Assembly: GCA_963653425.1 (NCBI GenBank)
Contig: CAVJWC010000001.1
Coordinates: forward strand, 124,001-188,000
DNA length: 64,000 bases
Origin: UMGS692 sp963653425
GTDB taxonomy: Bacteria; Bacillota; Clostridia; Christensenellales; CAG-314
Direction: 5' to 3'
Shown here: in pieces, positions 10,203 through 18,952 of the stretch
How the letters are laid out: every line of letters begins with the position of its first letter
Numbering within the stretch: the first letter of the stretch is position 1
Made by a program: the position numbers and the translations under genes
Notes under the pieces: generated by a model
The model's input: the letters and a program-made list of their open reading frames with translations, nothing else
The model's database searches: none
Told to the model about the DNA's origin: nothing

Positions 10203-10231
10203 TTGCAATAAGCGCAAACCTGTGATATAAT
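10203..10231 (+). promoter_or_regulatory. SigA-type promoter for gatC
   Basis: TTGCAA (10203-10208), a 17-base spacer and TATAAT (10226-10231), with a TGn extension directly before the -10. This is close to the vegetative consensus. It would start transcription near 10238, about 40 bases before the gatC ATG, and probably drives gatC, gatA and the genes that follow. Confidence 0.8.
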
Positions 10232-10277
10232 AAATATTTGCAGAAGGTTGCATATTTCAGATAATCGGAGAGAAAAC

Positions 10278-10505
10278 ATGCTTGAATTGAAAGATATAGA
10301 GAAGCTGGCTACAGACGCGAATCTTGACCTTGACGATCGTGAAGCCGAGTATATTCTCGACAACATCAACAAACAGATCAACCACGCAAAATGGCTGAAA
10401 CTGATAGACACGGAAAAGTTAATTCCGATTGAAGATACGCCCTACGCCATGTACGACGACAACGTTGCGGCTGAAGACGAAATCAGGCTTTTTGAGAATA
10501 AGTAA
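10278..10505 (+). CDS. gatC: Asp/Glu-tRNA amidotransferase subunit C (short)
   Basis: 75 residues of the GatC family: DIEKLATDANLDLDDREAEYI followed by the linker that wraps around GatA (TEKLIPIEDTPYAMYDD). Most GatC proteins are about 95 residues; this one ends soon after the DEIR motif and lacks the usual tail. The ATG at 10278 is chosen because GGAGAG lies 5 bases upstream; an upstream TTG at 10248 has no such site. It stabilises the GatA amidase within GatCAB, which makes Gln-tRNA or Asn-tRNA by transamidation. gatA follows after 87 bases. Confidence 0.85.
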   Translation: MLELKDIEKLATDANLDLDDREAEYILDNINKQINHAKWLKLIDTEKLIPIEDTPYAMYDDNVAAEDEIRLFENK

Positions 10506-10519
10506 GCGTTCCGTCCGAT

Positions 10520-10542
10520 ATGCGTTTTTGTAAAAAACGTAT
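10520..10542 (+). other. Hairpin in the gatC-gatA gap
   Basis: ATGCGTTTTT and AAAAACGTAT can pair as a 10-bp stem with one G-U pair and a 3-base loop. No T run follows, so it is not a normal terminator. It could protect or punctuate the mRNA between gatC and gatA. Confidence 0.35.
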
Positions 10543-10592
10543 GGGCAACTGTATTTATCGATAAAGAACGTAACGCTAAAGGATTAAGAATT

Positions 10593-12047
10593 ATGGATAT
10601 AACGAAAATGGATTTATGGGACGTACTCAGGCTGGTTAAATCGGGAGAAACCACGGCGTCCGATATAGTTGGCAAATGTCTTGAAAAAGCAAGAGAAACC
10701 GCGTATTACAACGCTTTTACTTTCGTAAACAAAGACAAAGCTCTCGAAGGCGCGGCTGCCGTTGACGAAAAGATACGAAACAACAAACATACGGGTATTC
10801 TTGCGGGTATCCCGATAGCTATAAAAGACAATATCTGTACGAAGGGAATGCCCACGAGTTGCGGTTCGAATATGCTTAAAGGCAGAATTTTCGACAGAGA
10901 CGCGACTTCCGTTACCAAACTTAAAGAACAAGACGCGGTTATTTTCGGAAAGACCAATATGGACGAATTCGCCATGGGAAACGGAAACGAAAGTTCCGCT
11001 TTCGGTCGCGCGAGAAATCCTATCGATCCGGACAGAGTTCCCGGCGGAAGCAGCGGAGGAAGCGCGGTATGCGTTGCCGTAGGAAGTTCTCTTGCTTCTC
11101 TCGGAACGGATACGGGCGGATCGGTTCGTCAGCCTGCGGCTTACTGCGGATTGACGGGACTTGTTCCCACATTCGGAAGAATCAGCAAGCACGGCGTTTT
11201 CCCGCTTGCTCCCAGTCTTGACCACGTGGGTATCATCACCAAGACCGTACGCGATAACCTTCTCGTTTTCGAAGCGCTTTACGGACAGGACAGTCACGAC
11301 GTTTCGACCTGCGTAACGGAAAACCTGAATTTCGACACGCATTGTCTCGAACACGAAAACAAGAACCTCAGAATAGCTTATCTTTCTCAGTCTTTCTCTC
11401 CCTTAGTCGATAAGGAAGTACAGGACAATTTCCGTTCGGTTCTCGATTTCTTCGTAAACGAAGGTCATATAGTAGAAGAACTCGATCTGATTTTTGCTCC
11501 GTATATGTCCTCCATATATTCCATTCTGTGCTGTGGCGGTGCGGTCAGAAGTCTCAGCACCATGGACGGCAAGAATTACGGTAATCTTCTCGAACATGCG
11601 GCTTCGCTCGAAGATCAGGCGAGAGCTTCGAGAGGCGAATTTTTCGGTCTGGAAGCAAAACGTCGCATTATCTACGGCGAATTCGTAACGAGCAAAGAGA
11701 ACTTCAACGACTATTTCGAAAAAGCAAGAAGAATAAGAACGCTTATAGTGGAATTCTTCAAAGAAGTTTTCAGAAAATTCGATATAGTTATCTGTCCGAC
11801 CACGCCCGCTCCCGCGCATAAAGCCGGTTCTGGCGCATATCTCGAACAGCTTGAATTCAACGACGTTTTCCTTACCTCGGCTAACTTCACGGGCAGACCG
11901 GGTATCAGCGTTCCCTGCGGAAAAACCAAAGAAGGTCTTCCTCTGGGCGTTCATTTTATGGGTAAGACTTTTGCCGAACACGACATATTCAACATTGCTT
12001 ATAAATTTGAGCAGAAAGTCGGCAAACAGTTTATAACGAGGTTGTAA
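10593..12047 (+). CDS. gatA: Asp/Glu-tRNA amidotransferase subunit A
   Basis: 484 residues, full length. The amidase-signature triad is visible: Lys in AIKDNICTKG (near 77), cis-Ser in PGGSSGGSAV (about 150-155) and nucleophile Ser in DTGGSVRQPA. GatA releases ammonia from glutamine for GatB to amidate Glu-tRNA-Gln or Asp-tRNA-Asn. AAAGGA lies upstream of the ATG. The usual partner gatB does not follow; instead an AIR-synthase-like gene starts on the last base of the gatA stop (TAATG), so gatB must lie elsewhere if the complex is complete. Confidence 0.95.
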   Translation: MDITKMDLWDVLRLVKSGETTASDIVGKCLEKARETAYYNAFTFVNKDKALEGAAAVDEKIRNNKHTGILAGIPIAIKDNICTKGMPTSCGSNMLKGRIFDRDATSVTKLKEQDAVIFGKTNMDEFAMGNGNESSAFGRARNPIDPDRVPGGSSGGSAVCVAVGSSLASLGTDTGGSVRQPAAYCGLTGLVPTFGRISKHGVFPLAPSLDHVGIITKTVRDNLLVFEALYGQDSHDVSTCVTENLNFDTHCLEHENKNLRIAYLSQSFSPLVDKEVQDNFRSVLDFFVNEGHIVEELDLIFAPYMSSIYSILCCGGAVRSLSTMDGKNYGNLLEHAASLEDQARASRGEFFGLEAKRRIIYGEFVTSKENFNDYFEKARRIRTLIVEFFKEVFRKFDIVICPTTPAPAHKAGSGAYLEQLEFNDVFLTSANFTGRPGISVPCGKTKEGLPLGVHFMGKTFAEHDIFNIAYKFEQKVGKQFITRL

Positions 12048-13018
12048 TGCTTGGAAAACTTACCCCTGACGAACTCAACGAATGCGTGCTTTCCGTAATC
12101 AAAAAGAGAAGGTCGGAAATTCTGAGAGGTTCGGCTGCCGGTTGCGACAGCGCGGTAATCAAAACCGACGACCTTATGCTTCTCACCACCGATCCCATTA
12201 CTGGCGGAGGGGACGATTGCGGAAAACTTGCCGTTCACGTCTGTTGCAACGATATTGCGGCGAGCGGAGGAGAGCCTCTTGCCATTCTCATAACAGTGCT
12301 TGCTCCCGAAAGATGTAATCTTTCCGATATAAAGCGCGTTATGAGCGATATAGAAGAAGAAGCCGAAAAACTCAATATCGAAGTCATAGGCGGACACAGC
12401 GAATTTACCGACGCGGTAAACAGAATGATAATAAGCGCGACCGCCGTAGGAATACGCAAAAAACGGTTTTCTTTCGTTCCTCTTAAAGCGGGCGAAAGCA
12501 TTATCGTAACCAAAACTCTCGGTCTCGAAGGAACTCTGGTCATAGCCAAGGCTTTCGGAGACAAAGCCGAACTTTCGCCTTCCGAGTTTTCTCAGGCTAT
12601 GAAGACGGAAGATTGCCTCAGCGTCGTAGCCGAAAGCGTAGCCGCAGTTGAAAGCGGAGCGGAAATCGCGGAAATGCACGATATAACCGAAGGCGGAGTT
12701 ATAGGCGCGCTGGGCGAAATTCTGCACGGAAGAGGCTTCGGAGCGAAGATAGATTTAAGCAAAGCTCCTCTTCTCGAAGTAACCGACAAGATCTGCCGTA
12801 AACTCGATATAAATCCGATGAGGCTTTTAAGCAGCGGAAGTCTGATTATCATATCCCCCGAACCCGAAAAGATAACGAAAGCTCTTTCGAAAAATGGAAT
12901 AAGAACGTCGGTTATAGGAGTCGTCACCGACAAAGAAGGCGTTTTTGACGTAAGCGACGAAAACACGCCTCTCGAAGTCCGTCCCGACGAAATCTGTAAA
13001 TTATTTAAGGAACAGTAA
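12047..13018 (+). CDS. AIR synthase-related (HypE/PurM-like) protein
   Basis: 323 residues with the two-domain PurM/HypE/SelD/ThiL fold: N-terminal ATP site TTDPITGGGDDCGKLAVHV and CNDIAASGGEPLAI, then a C-terminal half with AEMHDITEGGVIGALGEIL. It is not purM, which is present at 44.8-45.8 kb. It resembles the HypE-like group of clostridia that occurs without hydrogenase maturation genes, and no hyp genes are nearby. It ends RPDEICKLFKEQ instead of the HypE PRIC-type modified cysteine tail. It is translationally coupled to gatA and 2 bases upstream of yicC. The substrate is unknown. Confidence 0.8.
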   Translation: MLGKLTPDELNECVLSVIKKRRSEILRGSAAGCDSAVIKTDDLMLLTTDPITGGGDDCGKLAVHVCCNDIAASGGEPLAILITVLAPERCNLSDIKRVMSDIEEEAEKLNIEVIGGHSEFTDAVNRMIISATAVGIRKKRFSFVPLKAGESIIVTKTLGLEGTLVIAKAFGDKAELSPSEFSQAMKTEDCLSVVAESVAAVESGAEIAEMHDITEGGVIGALGEILHGRGFGAKIDLSKAPLLEVTDKICRKLDINPMRLLSSGSLIIISPEPEKITKALSKNGIRTSVIGVVTDKEGVFDVSDENTPLEVRPDEICKLFKEQ

Positions 13019-13020
13019 TA

Positions 13021-13896
13021 ATGAAAAGTATGACAGGTTACGGAAAAGCCGTTACGGAAGAAAACGGAACGGAACTTACCGTGGAGATCAAATCAGTAAA
13101 TCATCGTTTTCTCGATATGAATCTCAAATTGCCCAAGATGTTCTGGCAGTTCGAAGACGTTATACGAAAAACCGTGTCCGAACGCATATCGAGAGGTCAT
13201 ATAGATATGTTCGTTTCCTACGCGGACTATTCGGATTCTTCCAAGCAGTGCGAAGTGGATTTCGGACTTGCAAAAGCTTACGTGGACGCTGCGGCTGCTT
13301 TATCCGAAAGATTCGGCGTCACTAACGACGTTACCGTGAATTCGCTTATGAGAACTTCGGACGTTTTGACGGTCAAATCCGCGGAAATCGATCCCGACGT
13401 TCTGACGAAAAGGCTCAGAGATACGGTCAACAGGGCTCTCGACGCTCTCGACGGCATGAGAGCTTTTGAAGGCGGAAAAATGAAAGCCGACCTTTCTCAG
13501 AGGATAGATAACGTGGAAGCTCTTACCTTCGAGATAGAAAAGCTTGCGCCCGAGGTGGTTATAGATTACAGGAACCGTCTTTCGGCGAGAATATCCGAGA
13601 TTCTGGAAGAAGGAAGAATAGACGAAACCCGTCTTAATCAGGAGGTATGTTTCTTTGCCGATAAGTGCAATATCGACGAGGAAATAGCAAGGCTTCACTC
13701 GCACGTAGACCATTTCAGAAAGATGCTCGAAGAAGAGAAACCCGTCGGAAGATCGGCGGACTTCCTCGTTCAGGAGCTTAACAGAGAGACAAACACTGTC
13801 TGTTCCAAATCCAACGACGCAGAACTTACGAAAATCGGCTTAAAGCTGAAAAACGAAGTCGAGAAGATAAGAGAACAGATTCAGAATATAGAATAA
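13021..13896 (+). CDS. yicC: YicC family endoribonuclease
   Basis: 291 residues with the diagnostic N-terminus MKSMTGYGKA and a C-terminal DUF1732 segment (GRSADFLVQELNRETNTV, CSKSNDAELT). YicC proteins are RNA-degrading enzymes; the Bacillus relative is YloC. It opens the cluster that continues with rpoZ, coaBC and priA. In Bacillus remA and gmk stand between yloC and rpoZ, but here rpoZ follows after only 12 bases. Confidence 0.92.
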   Translation: MKSMTGYGKAVTEENGTELTVEIKSVNHRFLDMNLKLPKMFWQFEDVIRKTVSERISRGHIDMFVSYADYSDSSKQCEVDFGLAKAYVDAAAALSERFGVTNDVTVNSLMRTSDVLTVKSAEIDPDVLTKRLRDTVNRALDALDGMRAFEGGKMKADLSQRIDNVEALTFEIEKLAPEVVIDYRNRLSARISEILEEGRIDETRLNQEVCFFADKCNIDEEIARLHSHVDHFRKMLEEEKPVGRSADFLVQELNRETNTVCSKSNDAELTKIGLKLKNEVEKIREQIQNIE

Positions 13897-13908
13897 CAGG
13901 AGGATATT

Positions 13909-14112
13909 ATGGTAACGAAACCGTCTATAGACGAATTAACCGAAATCGCCGGTAACAAGTACGTTCTTTGCAGAGCGATAAGCATAAGAGCAAAGGAACT
14001 TAACGTTATGCAGATGGAAGACGAACTCGCTTCCAACATAAAGACCATTTCTTACGCGGCGGAAGAGCTTAAAGAAGGAAAAATCAAGATCGTAAAGGAC
14101 GAGGATTATTGA
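13909..14112 (+). CDS. rpoZ: RNA polymerase omega subunit
   Basis: 67 residues, the usual short Gram-positive omega. It has PSIDELTEIAGNKYVLCRAISIRAKEL, whose segment after the first helix contacts the beta-prime C-terminus, followed by NIKTISYAAEELKEGKIKI. It helps assemble and stabilise RNA polymerase. An AGGAGG site precedes the ATG. Its stop overlaps the coaBC start (TGATG), as expected for this gene order. Confidence 0.93.
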   Translation: MVTKPSIDELTEIAGNKYVLCRAISIRAKELNVMQMEDELASNIKTISYAAEELKEGKIKIVKDEDY

Positions 14113-15302
14113 TGTTTGACGGAAAGAAAATCGTATTGGGAGTAACGGGAGGAATAGCGGCTTATAAGGCTTGCGCGCTGGTTTCGCTTCTTCGCAAGAA
14201 AGGAGCGGAAATCGACGTTATTATGACTAAAAACGCGACGGAATTCGTTGCGCCGCTGTCCTTTGAAACGCTTTCGGGGCGTCCCGTTACCGTCGATACT
14301 TTTTCACGACGGACGCCGTGGGAAGTGGAGCATATCGCTCTTGCCAAAAAAGCCGACGCATTCGTTGTTGCGCCCGCGACGGCTAACTTTATAGGAAAGT
14401 ACGCCTGCGGAATCGCCGACGATATGCTGACGACTACGGTTATGGCGACCAAAGCGCCCGTTCTCGTCGTTCCCGCAATGAACACGGGTATGTACGAAAG
14501 CCCTGCCGTCACCGACAATATAGCCACTCTTAAAAAAAGGGGCGTTTCCGTTATGGAAGCGGCTTCGGGTTGGCTTGCCTGCGGAGACGTGGGAAAAGGC
14601 AAAATGCCCGAACCCGAAGACATTCTTTTCGAAATCGAAAAGCTTCTGCAAAAGAAGAAGGATTTTGCGGGCAAAAAAGTCGTTGTTACAGCCGGAGCAA
14701 CTATCGAAAAGATTGATCCGGTTCGTTTTATAACCAATTTTTCCAGCGGAAAGATGGGCGTTGCTATCGCGGAAAAGGCGTATTTCAGAGGCGCGGACGT
14801 AACTTTGATTCTCGGAAGGCACAGCGTTTCCGTTCCCAATGGAATAAAAACCGTTTCCGTGGACACTACTGAAGATATGTATAACGCCGTTATGGAAAGC
14901 TTCGGTGAAGCCGACCTTATAATAAAATCGGCTGCTCCGTGCGATTACAGACCGTGGATTTTTGCCGAAAACAAGATTAAGAGCAAAGAGTTAGCCGTGT
15001 CTTTTATAAAAAACAAAGATATAGCGGCGGAAGTCGGAAAGATAAAGGGCGACAAAAAGCTCGTGGTTTTCAGCGCGGAAACGGAAAATCTTTTGGAAAA
15101 CGCCAAAGGCAAACTTCTTAAAAAGAACGCCGATCTGGTCGTAGCAAACGACGTTACGGCAAAGGGCGCAGGCTTTATGACCGACACCAACAAGGTTTAT
15201 ATACTCAACCGCAACGGCATAGTTGCGGAGACGGGCGTTATAAGTAAGTCCGAAGTCGCGGACGTCATTCTCGATTGCGCGGCAGAGCTTTTTAAGAAAT
15301 AA
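14112..15302 (+). CDS. coaBC: Bifunctional phosphopantothenoylcysteine decarboxylase / synthetase
   Basis: 396 residues. The CoaC half has the flavin fold start VLGVTGGIAAYKA, the catalytic His in EVEHIALAKKAD, the substrate motif PAMNTGMYESPAV and the Cys loop GWLACGDVGKGKM. The CoaB half (from about 190) has VTAGATIEKIDPVRFITNFSSGKMG. Together they convert phosphopantothenate plus cysteine to phosphopantetheine for CoA. I start at the ATG at 14112, which shares one base with the rpoZ stop, rather than the TTG just before it. Confidence 0.95.
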   Translation: MFDGKKIVLGVTGGIAAYKACALVSLLRKKGAEIDVIMTKNATEFVAPLSFETLSGRPVTVDTFSRRTPWEVEHIALAKKADAFVVAPATANFIGKYACGIADDMLTTTVMATKAPVLVVPAMNTGMYESPAVTDNIATLKKRGVSVMEAASGWLACGDVGKGKMPEPEDILFEIEKLLQKKKDFAGKKVVVTAGATIEKIDPVRFITNFSSGKMGVAIAEKAYFRGADVTLILGRHSVSVPNGIKTVSVDTTEDMYNAVMESFGEADLIIKSAAPCDYRPWIFAENKIKSKELAVSFIKNKDIAAEVGKIKGDKKLVVFSAETENLLENAKGKLLKKNADLVVANDVTAKGAGFMTDTNKVYILNRNGIVAETGVISKSEVADVILDCAAELFKK

Positions 15303-15307
15303 ATCCG

Positions 15308-17500
15308 ATGATATATAACGTAATTGCAGACATATCCAATTCCGAAGTGGACAGAATTTTCGACTATACGGGACCTCAGGGTATTCCCGTGGGTTCGAGA
15401 GTTTACGTTCCTTTCGGAAACCGCACGATAGAAGGCTTCGTTATAGGCGTTTCGGAGGAAAGTTCCTGTCCGAAGGATAAACTGAAAAACGTATACGGCG
15501 TGATTGACGAAGAACCCGTTATTTTGCCCGAAATGCTCGGGCTTTCCGATTTTATGAGGCAAAGATACCATCTCAGAATGGTGGATTGTCTGAGATTGTT
15601 TATCCCAGCGGAAATGCGAAGCGGAAAGGTGCGTCCTCTTATAAAGAAATACGTTACGCTTGCAGAAAACGCCGACGAACTTATTCCGCTTATCAGAAAA
15701 AACGCGCAGAAACAGCTCGACGCGATCGGATATATACGGGATAATCCTTATTCGGAAGCAGAGAAACTCAATAAGCTTTTCGGAAATTCCGCCGTAAAAG
15801 CTCTTGCGGATAAAGGCATAATCGTTATAGAGAAAGAGAGAAAAAACAGAACGCCTCTTAAATCGCTCGAACTTTCGGAAAGCGAGAAACCCGAACTTAC
15901 CGAACTTCAGCAAAAAGCTTTTGACCGCATAACCAAAGGAAAGAACGGAACTTACCTTCTTCACGGAGTAACGGGAAGCGGAAAAACCGAAGTTTATATG
16001 TCGGTTATAGAAGACATTATAAAGCAAGGGAAAACGGCGATTATGCTCGTTCCCGAAATTTCGCTTACGCCTCTTATGATGAAGAGATTCCGTAACCGTT
16101 TCGGAAGCAGAGCAGCCGTCCTTCACAGCGGGCTTTCTGCGGGAGAACGTTTCGACGAATGGTCGAGACTACTGAGGGGCGAAGCCGTTATCGCCGTCGG
16201 AGCAAGGAGCGCGATTTTTGCGCCTATGAAAAACGTCGGCGTTATTATTATAGACGAAGAACACGACGGAAGTTATCAGAGCGATTCCAATCCTCGTTAC
16301 AGCACCTTCGATATAGCCGAATTCCGCAGAAATTACAACAACGCAAAAATCATTCTCGGAAGCGCGACGCCTTCTCTCGAAAGCTATAAAAAGGCTTTGG
16401 ACAAGGAATTTACGCTTATTTCTATGCCCGAAAGAGTAAACAAACGTCCTCTTCCGGAAGTATTTATCGTTGATATGAGAGAGGAAAGAGTTGCGGGCAA
16501 CAAAAGCTTCCTTTCAACGCTTTTAAGAGAAGAGCTTATCAAGACGATAGAAGCGGGCAATCAGGCGATTCTCTTTCTCAACAGAAGAGGTTTCAGCAGT
16601 TTCGTTATGTGCGCAAAGTGCGGGTACGTCGCAAAATGCGCGGACTGCGACGTAAGTCTTTACTACCACAGAGACGAAAACGTACTTAAATGCCATTATT
16701 GCGGGAAAAGATATAAAATGCTCGATCTTTGTCCCGACTGTAAAAGCGACAGTATACGCCGAGGTAAAATCGGAACGGAGCAGGTAGCAGAATACCTTCA
16801 GAGAGAAATCAAAGGCGCAAAGGTTATCCGTATGGATTACGATACCACGCAGTCCAAGGAAGCGCATAACGAGATTTTACGCAAATTCGGCAACAAAGAA
16901 GCCAATATACTCGTAGGAACGCAGATGGTCACGAAAGGTCACGATTTTCCCTTCGTAACGCTCGTGGGCGTTCTCGAAGGCGATCAGAGCCTGTACCTCA
17001 GCGATTACCGTTCGAGCGAAAGAACCTTTCAGCTTATAACGCAGGTTGCGGGCAGATCGGGACGAAAGGATTTACCCGGGAAAGTCGTTCTTCAAACCTA
17101 CACTCCGGGACATTTCGTGCTTAAATACGCCGCTCGTCAGGATTACGTAGGTTTTTATCACAGAGAGATAAACATAAGGGAAGCCACTAAATTCCCGCCT
17201 TTTTCGGTAATAGTAAGATTTCTCGTTACGGGCGAAAACGAGAATGCGTGCATAGAAACGGTAAATGCGCAATTCGAAAAGATACGTCTTCTTGCGGAAG
17301 AATATCCCGACGGATTTATATTCCTTCAAAAAATGCGTTCGCCCGTCAAACGAATGGAAGGCAAATACCGTTTTCAGATACTTATGAGGCTGGAACCGGA
17401 GTATTATGAAAAACTTATGCCTCGTTTATTCGAAATAAGCGACGGCAAGGAAAAAAACGTCAGCGTTTTTGCGGAAATAAATCCGCAGAATATGATTTAA
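15308..17500 (+). CDS. priA: Primosomal helicase PriA
   Basis: 730 residues. An N-terminal 3' DNA-binding domain (about 1-110) is followed by a superfamily 2 helicase with Walker A GVTGSGKTEVY near 222 and DEEHDGSYQSD as motif II. Eight cysteines spanning about 434-480 (CAKCGYVAKCADC, CHYCGKR, CPDC) bind two zinc ions. Motifs V/VI are GTQMVTKGHDFP and QVAGRSGR. PriA restarts stalled replication forks. The ATG lies 5 bases after coaBC with a poor ribosome site, so translation may be coupled. Confidence 0.96.
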   Translation: MIYNVIADISNSEVDRIFDYTGPQGIPVGSRVYVPFGNRTIEGFVIGVSEESSCPKDKLKNVYGVIDEEPVILPEMLGLSDFMRQRYHLRMVDCLRLFIPAEMRSGKVRPLIKKYVTLAENADELIPLIRKNAQKQLDAIGYIRDNPYSEAEKLNKLFGNSAVKALADKGIIVIEKERKNRTPLKSLELSESEKPELTELQQKAFDRITKGKNGTYLLHGVTGSGKTEVYMSVIEDIIKQGKTAIMLVPEISLTPLMMKRFRNRFGSRAAVLHSGLSAGERFDEWSRLLRGEAVIAVGARSAIFAPMKNVGVIIIDEEHDGSYQSDSNPRYSTFDIAEFRRNYNNAKIILGSATPSLESYKKALDKEFTLISMPERVNKRPLPEVFIVDMREERVAGNKSFLSTLLREELIKTIEAGNQAILFLNRRGFSSFVMCAKCGYVAKCADCDVSLYYHRDENVLKCHYCGKRYKMLDLCPDCKSDSIRRGKIGTEQVAEYLQREIKGAKVIRMDYDTTQSKEAHNEILRKFGNKEANILVGTQMVTKGHDFPFVTLVGVLEGDQSLYLSDYRSSERTFQLITQVAGRSGRKDLPGKVVLQTYTPGHFVLKYAARQDYVGFYHREINIREATKFPPFSVIVRFLVTGENENACIETVNAQFEKIRLLAEEYPDGFIFLQKMRSPVKRMEGKYRFQILMRLEPEYYEKLMPRLFEISDGKEKNVSVFAEINPQNMI

Positions 17501-17509
17501 GGAGAACAA

Positions 17510-17971
17510 ATGGCAGTCAGAAAAATATTCAAGTTCGGTCAGGACGATAAAATACTCAGAAGCAAATGCAAACCCGTGGAAAGCTTTGACGATAAACTCG
17601 GAAAACTTATAGACGATCTTAAAGACACTCTTGCCGATATAGGAGGGCTGGGACTTGCGGCTCCTCAGGTAGGCGTTATAAGAAGAGTAGTGGTCGTAGA
17701 GTATAAAGACGAGGTTATCGAACTCGTAAATCCCGAGATCATTGCCTACAGTAAAGAAACCTGCGTGGACAACGAAGGCTGCCTCAGCGTAATAGGATAC
17801 AGAGGACTTGTACGTCGTCCCTGCGAAATGACGGTAAGATTTTTTGACAGAAAGGGCGAAAAACACGAAATTTCCGCAAGCGGTTACGACGCGAGAGTAT
17901 TTATGCACGAAATAGACCACCTCGACGGAATTCTTTTCGTGGACAAGATGATAAAAAAGCTTAAAGACTGA
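17510..17971 (+). CDS. def: Peptide deformylase
   Basis: 153 residues with the three metal-site motifs: GLGLAAPQVGV, EGCLSV (metal Cys) and HEIDHLDG (two metal His and catalytic Glu). It removes the formyl group from new proteins. A GGAGAA site precedes the start 9 bases after priA. Its partner fmt, which adds the formyl group to Met-tRNA, is next; def-fmt pairing is classical. Confidence 0.96.
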   Translation: MAVRKIFKFGQDDKILRSKCKPVESFDDKLGKLIDDLKDTLADIGGLGLAAPQVGVIRRVVVVEYKDEVIELVNPEIIAYSKETCVDNEGCLSVIGYRGLVRRPCEMTVRFFDRKGEKHEISASGYDARVFMHEIDHLDGILFVDKMIKKLKD

Positions 17972-17986
17972 CGCACGGAGATATAT

Positions 17987-18952
17987 ATGAAGCTCGTTTT
18001 TATGGGAACGCCCAAATTTGCAGCCGACGTTCTGTATAGCCTTTATTCTTCGGGACTCGATATCGTCGCGGTTTTTTGTCAGCCCGATAAATCGGGCAGC
18101 CGTAAAAAGCTTGAAGAATGCCCTGCGGCAATAAAAGCCGAAGAACTCGGAATTCCCGTTTATAAATTCGATAAGGTTTCGCGCGAAGGCGTTGAAGTTC
18201 TTAAAGAAATCTCGCCCGACGTTATCGTTACGGCGGCTTTCGGACAAATGTTAAGCGACGAAATCCTTGCTTTGCCCCGGTTCGGCGTTATAAATCTGCA
18301 CGGCTCGCTTCTTCCTCGTTTCAGAGGAGCTTCTCCCGTTCAGTCGGCTTTGATTTCGGGAAGTAAGCTCAACGGAGTCACCGTAATGAAAACGGTAAAG
18401 AAGATGGACGCGGGCGATATTTTAGGCTATAAGATTATAGATACCGATAAAAACGCCACGGCTTCCGAAGTCTTCGATTTGTTCGCGAGCGAAGGTGCAG
18501 AACTACTTAAAACGGTTATAGACGGGCTTGAAAAGGGCGAAATTCAACCGATTCCTCAAAATAAAATGAAATATTTGGAGGAAAACAAGACTTTCGTTAA
18601 GCCTTCGTACTGCAAGAAACTGAAAAAAGAGGACGAAATAATCGACTGGTCGCAAAGCGCGGTGAAAGTCCATAACAGAATACGCGGACTTTCGGAAAAC
18701 CCCGGCGCGTTTACTACCCTTAACGGAAACGTGCTTAAAATTTATCGCAGTCGGGTTGCGAACGCAGGCACTCGTTACGAAAAACACGGAGAAGTTCTTT
18801 CGGCAAACAAGAAAGGCGTGGTCGTTGCGTGCGGAAGAGGTTCTGTAGAAATTTTAAGTTGCTGTATGGCGGGCGGAAAAAGAATAAGCGGAAAAGATTT
18901 AGCCAACGGAAAGAAGATTTCCGCGGGCGACGTTCTGGGAGAAGGAAAATGA
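17987..18952 (+). CDS. fmt: Methionyl-tRNA formyltransferase
   Basis: 321 residues. The formyltransferase domain has INLHGSLLPRFRGASPVQSALISG (catalytic Asn-His region) and DAGDILGYK, followed by an OB-like tRNA-binding C-terminal domain. It formylates initiator Met-tRNA using 10-formyl-THF. CGGAG precedes the ATG, and the end overlaps rsmB by 4 bases (ATGA). Confidence 0.95.
   Translation: MKLVFMGTPKFAADVLYSLYSSGLDIVAVFCQPDKSGSRKKLEECPAAIKAEELGIPVYKFDKVSREGVEVLKEISPDVIVTAAFGQMLSDEILALPRFGVINLHGSLLPRFRGASPVQSALISGSKLNGVTVMKTVKKMDAGDILGYKIIDTDKNATASEVFDLFASEGAELLKTVIDGLEKGEIQPIPQNKMKYLEENKTFVKPSYCKKLKKEDEIIDWSQSAVKVHNRIRGLSENPGAFTTLNGNVLKIYRSRVANAGTRYEKHGEVLSANKKGVVVACGRGSVEILSCCMAGGKRISGKDLANGKKISAGDVLGEGK

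Noticed and set aside
12047..13018. Assignment of the AIR-synthase-like gene as selD or hypE.
   Set aside because: The selenophosphate synthetase Cys/Sec N-terminal motif and the HypE C-terminal modified cysteine are both missing, and no partner genes are nearby.
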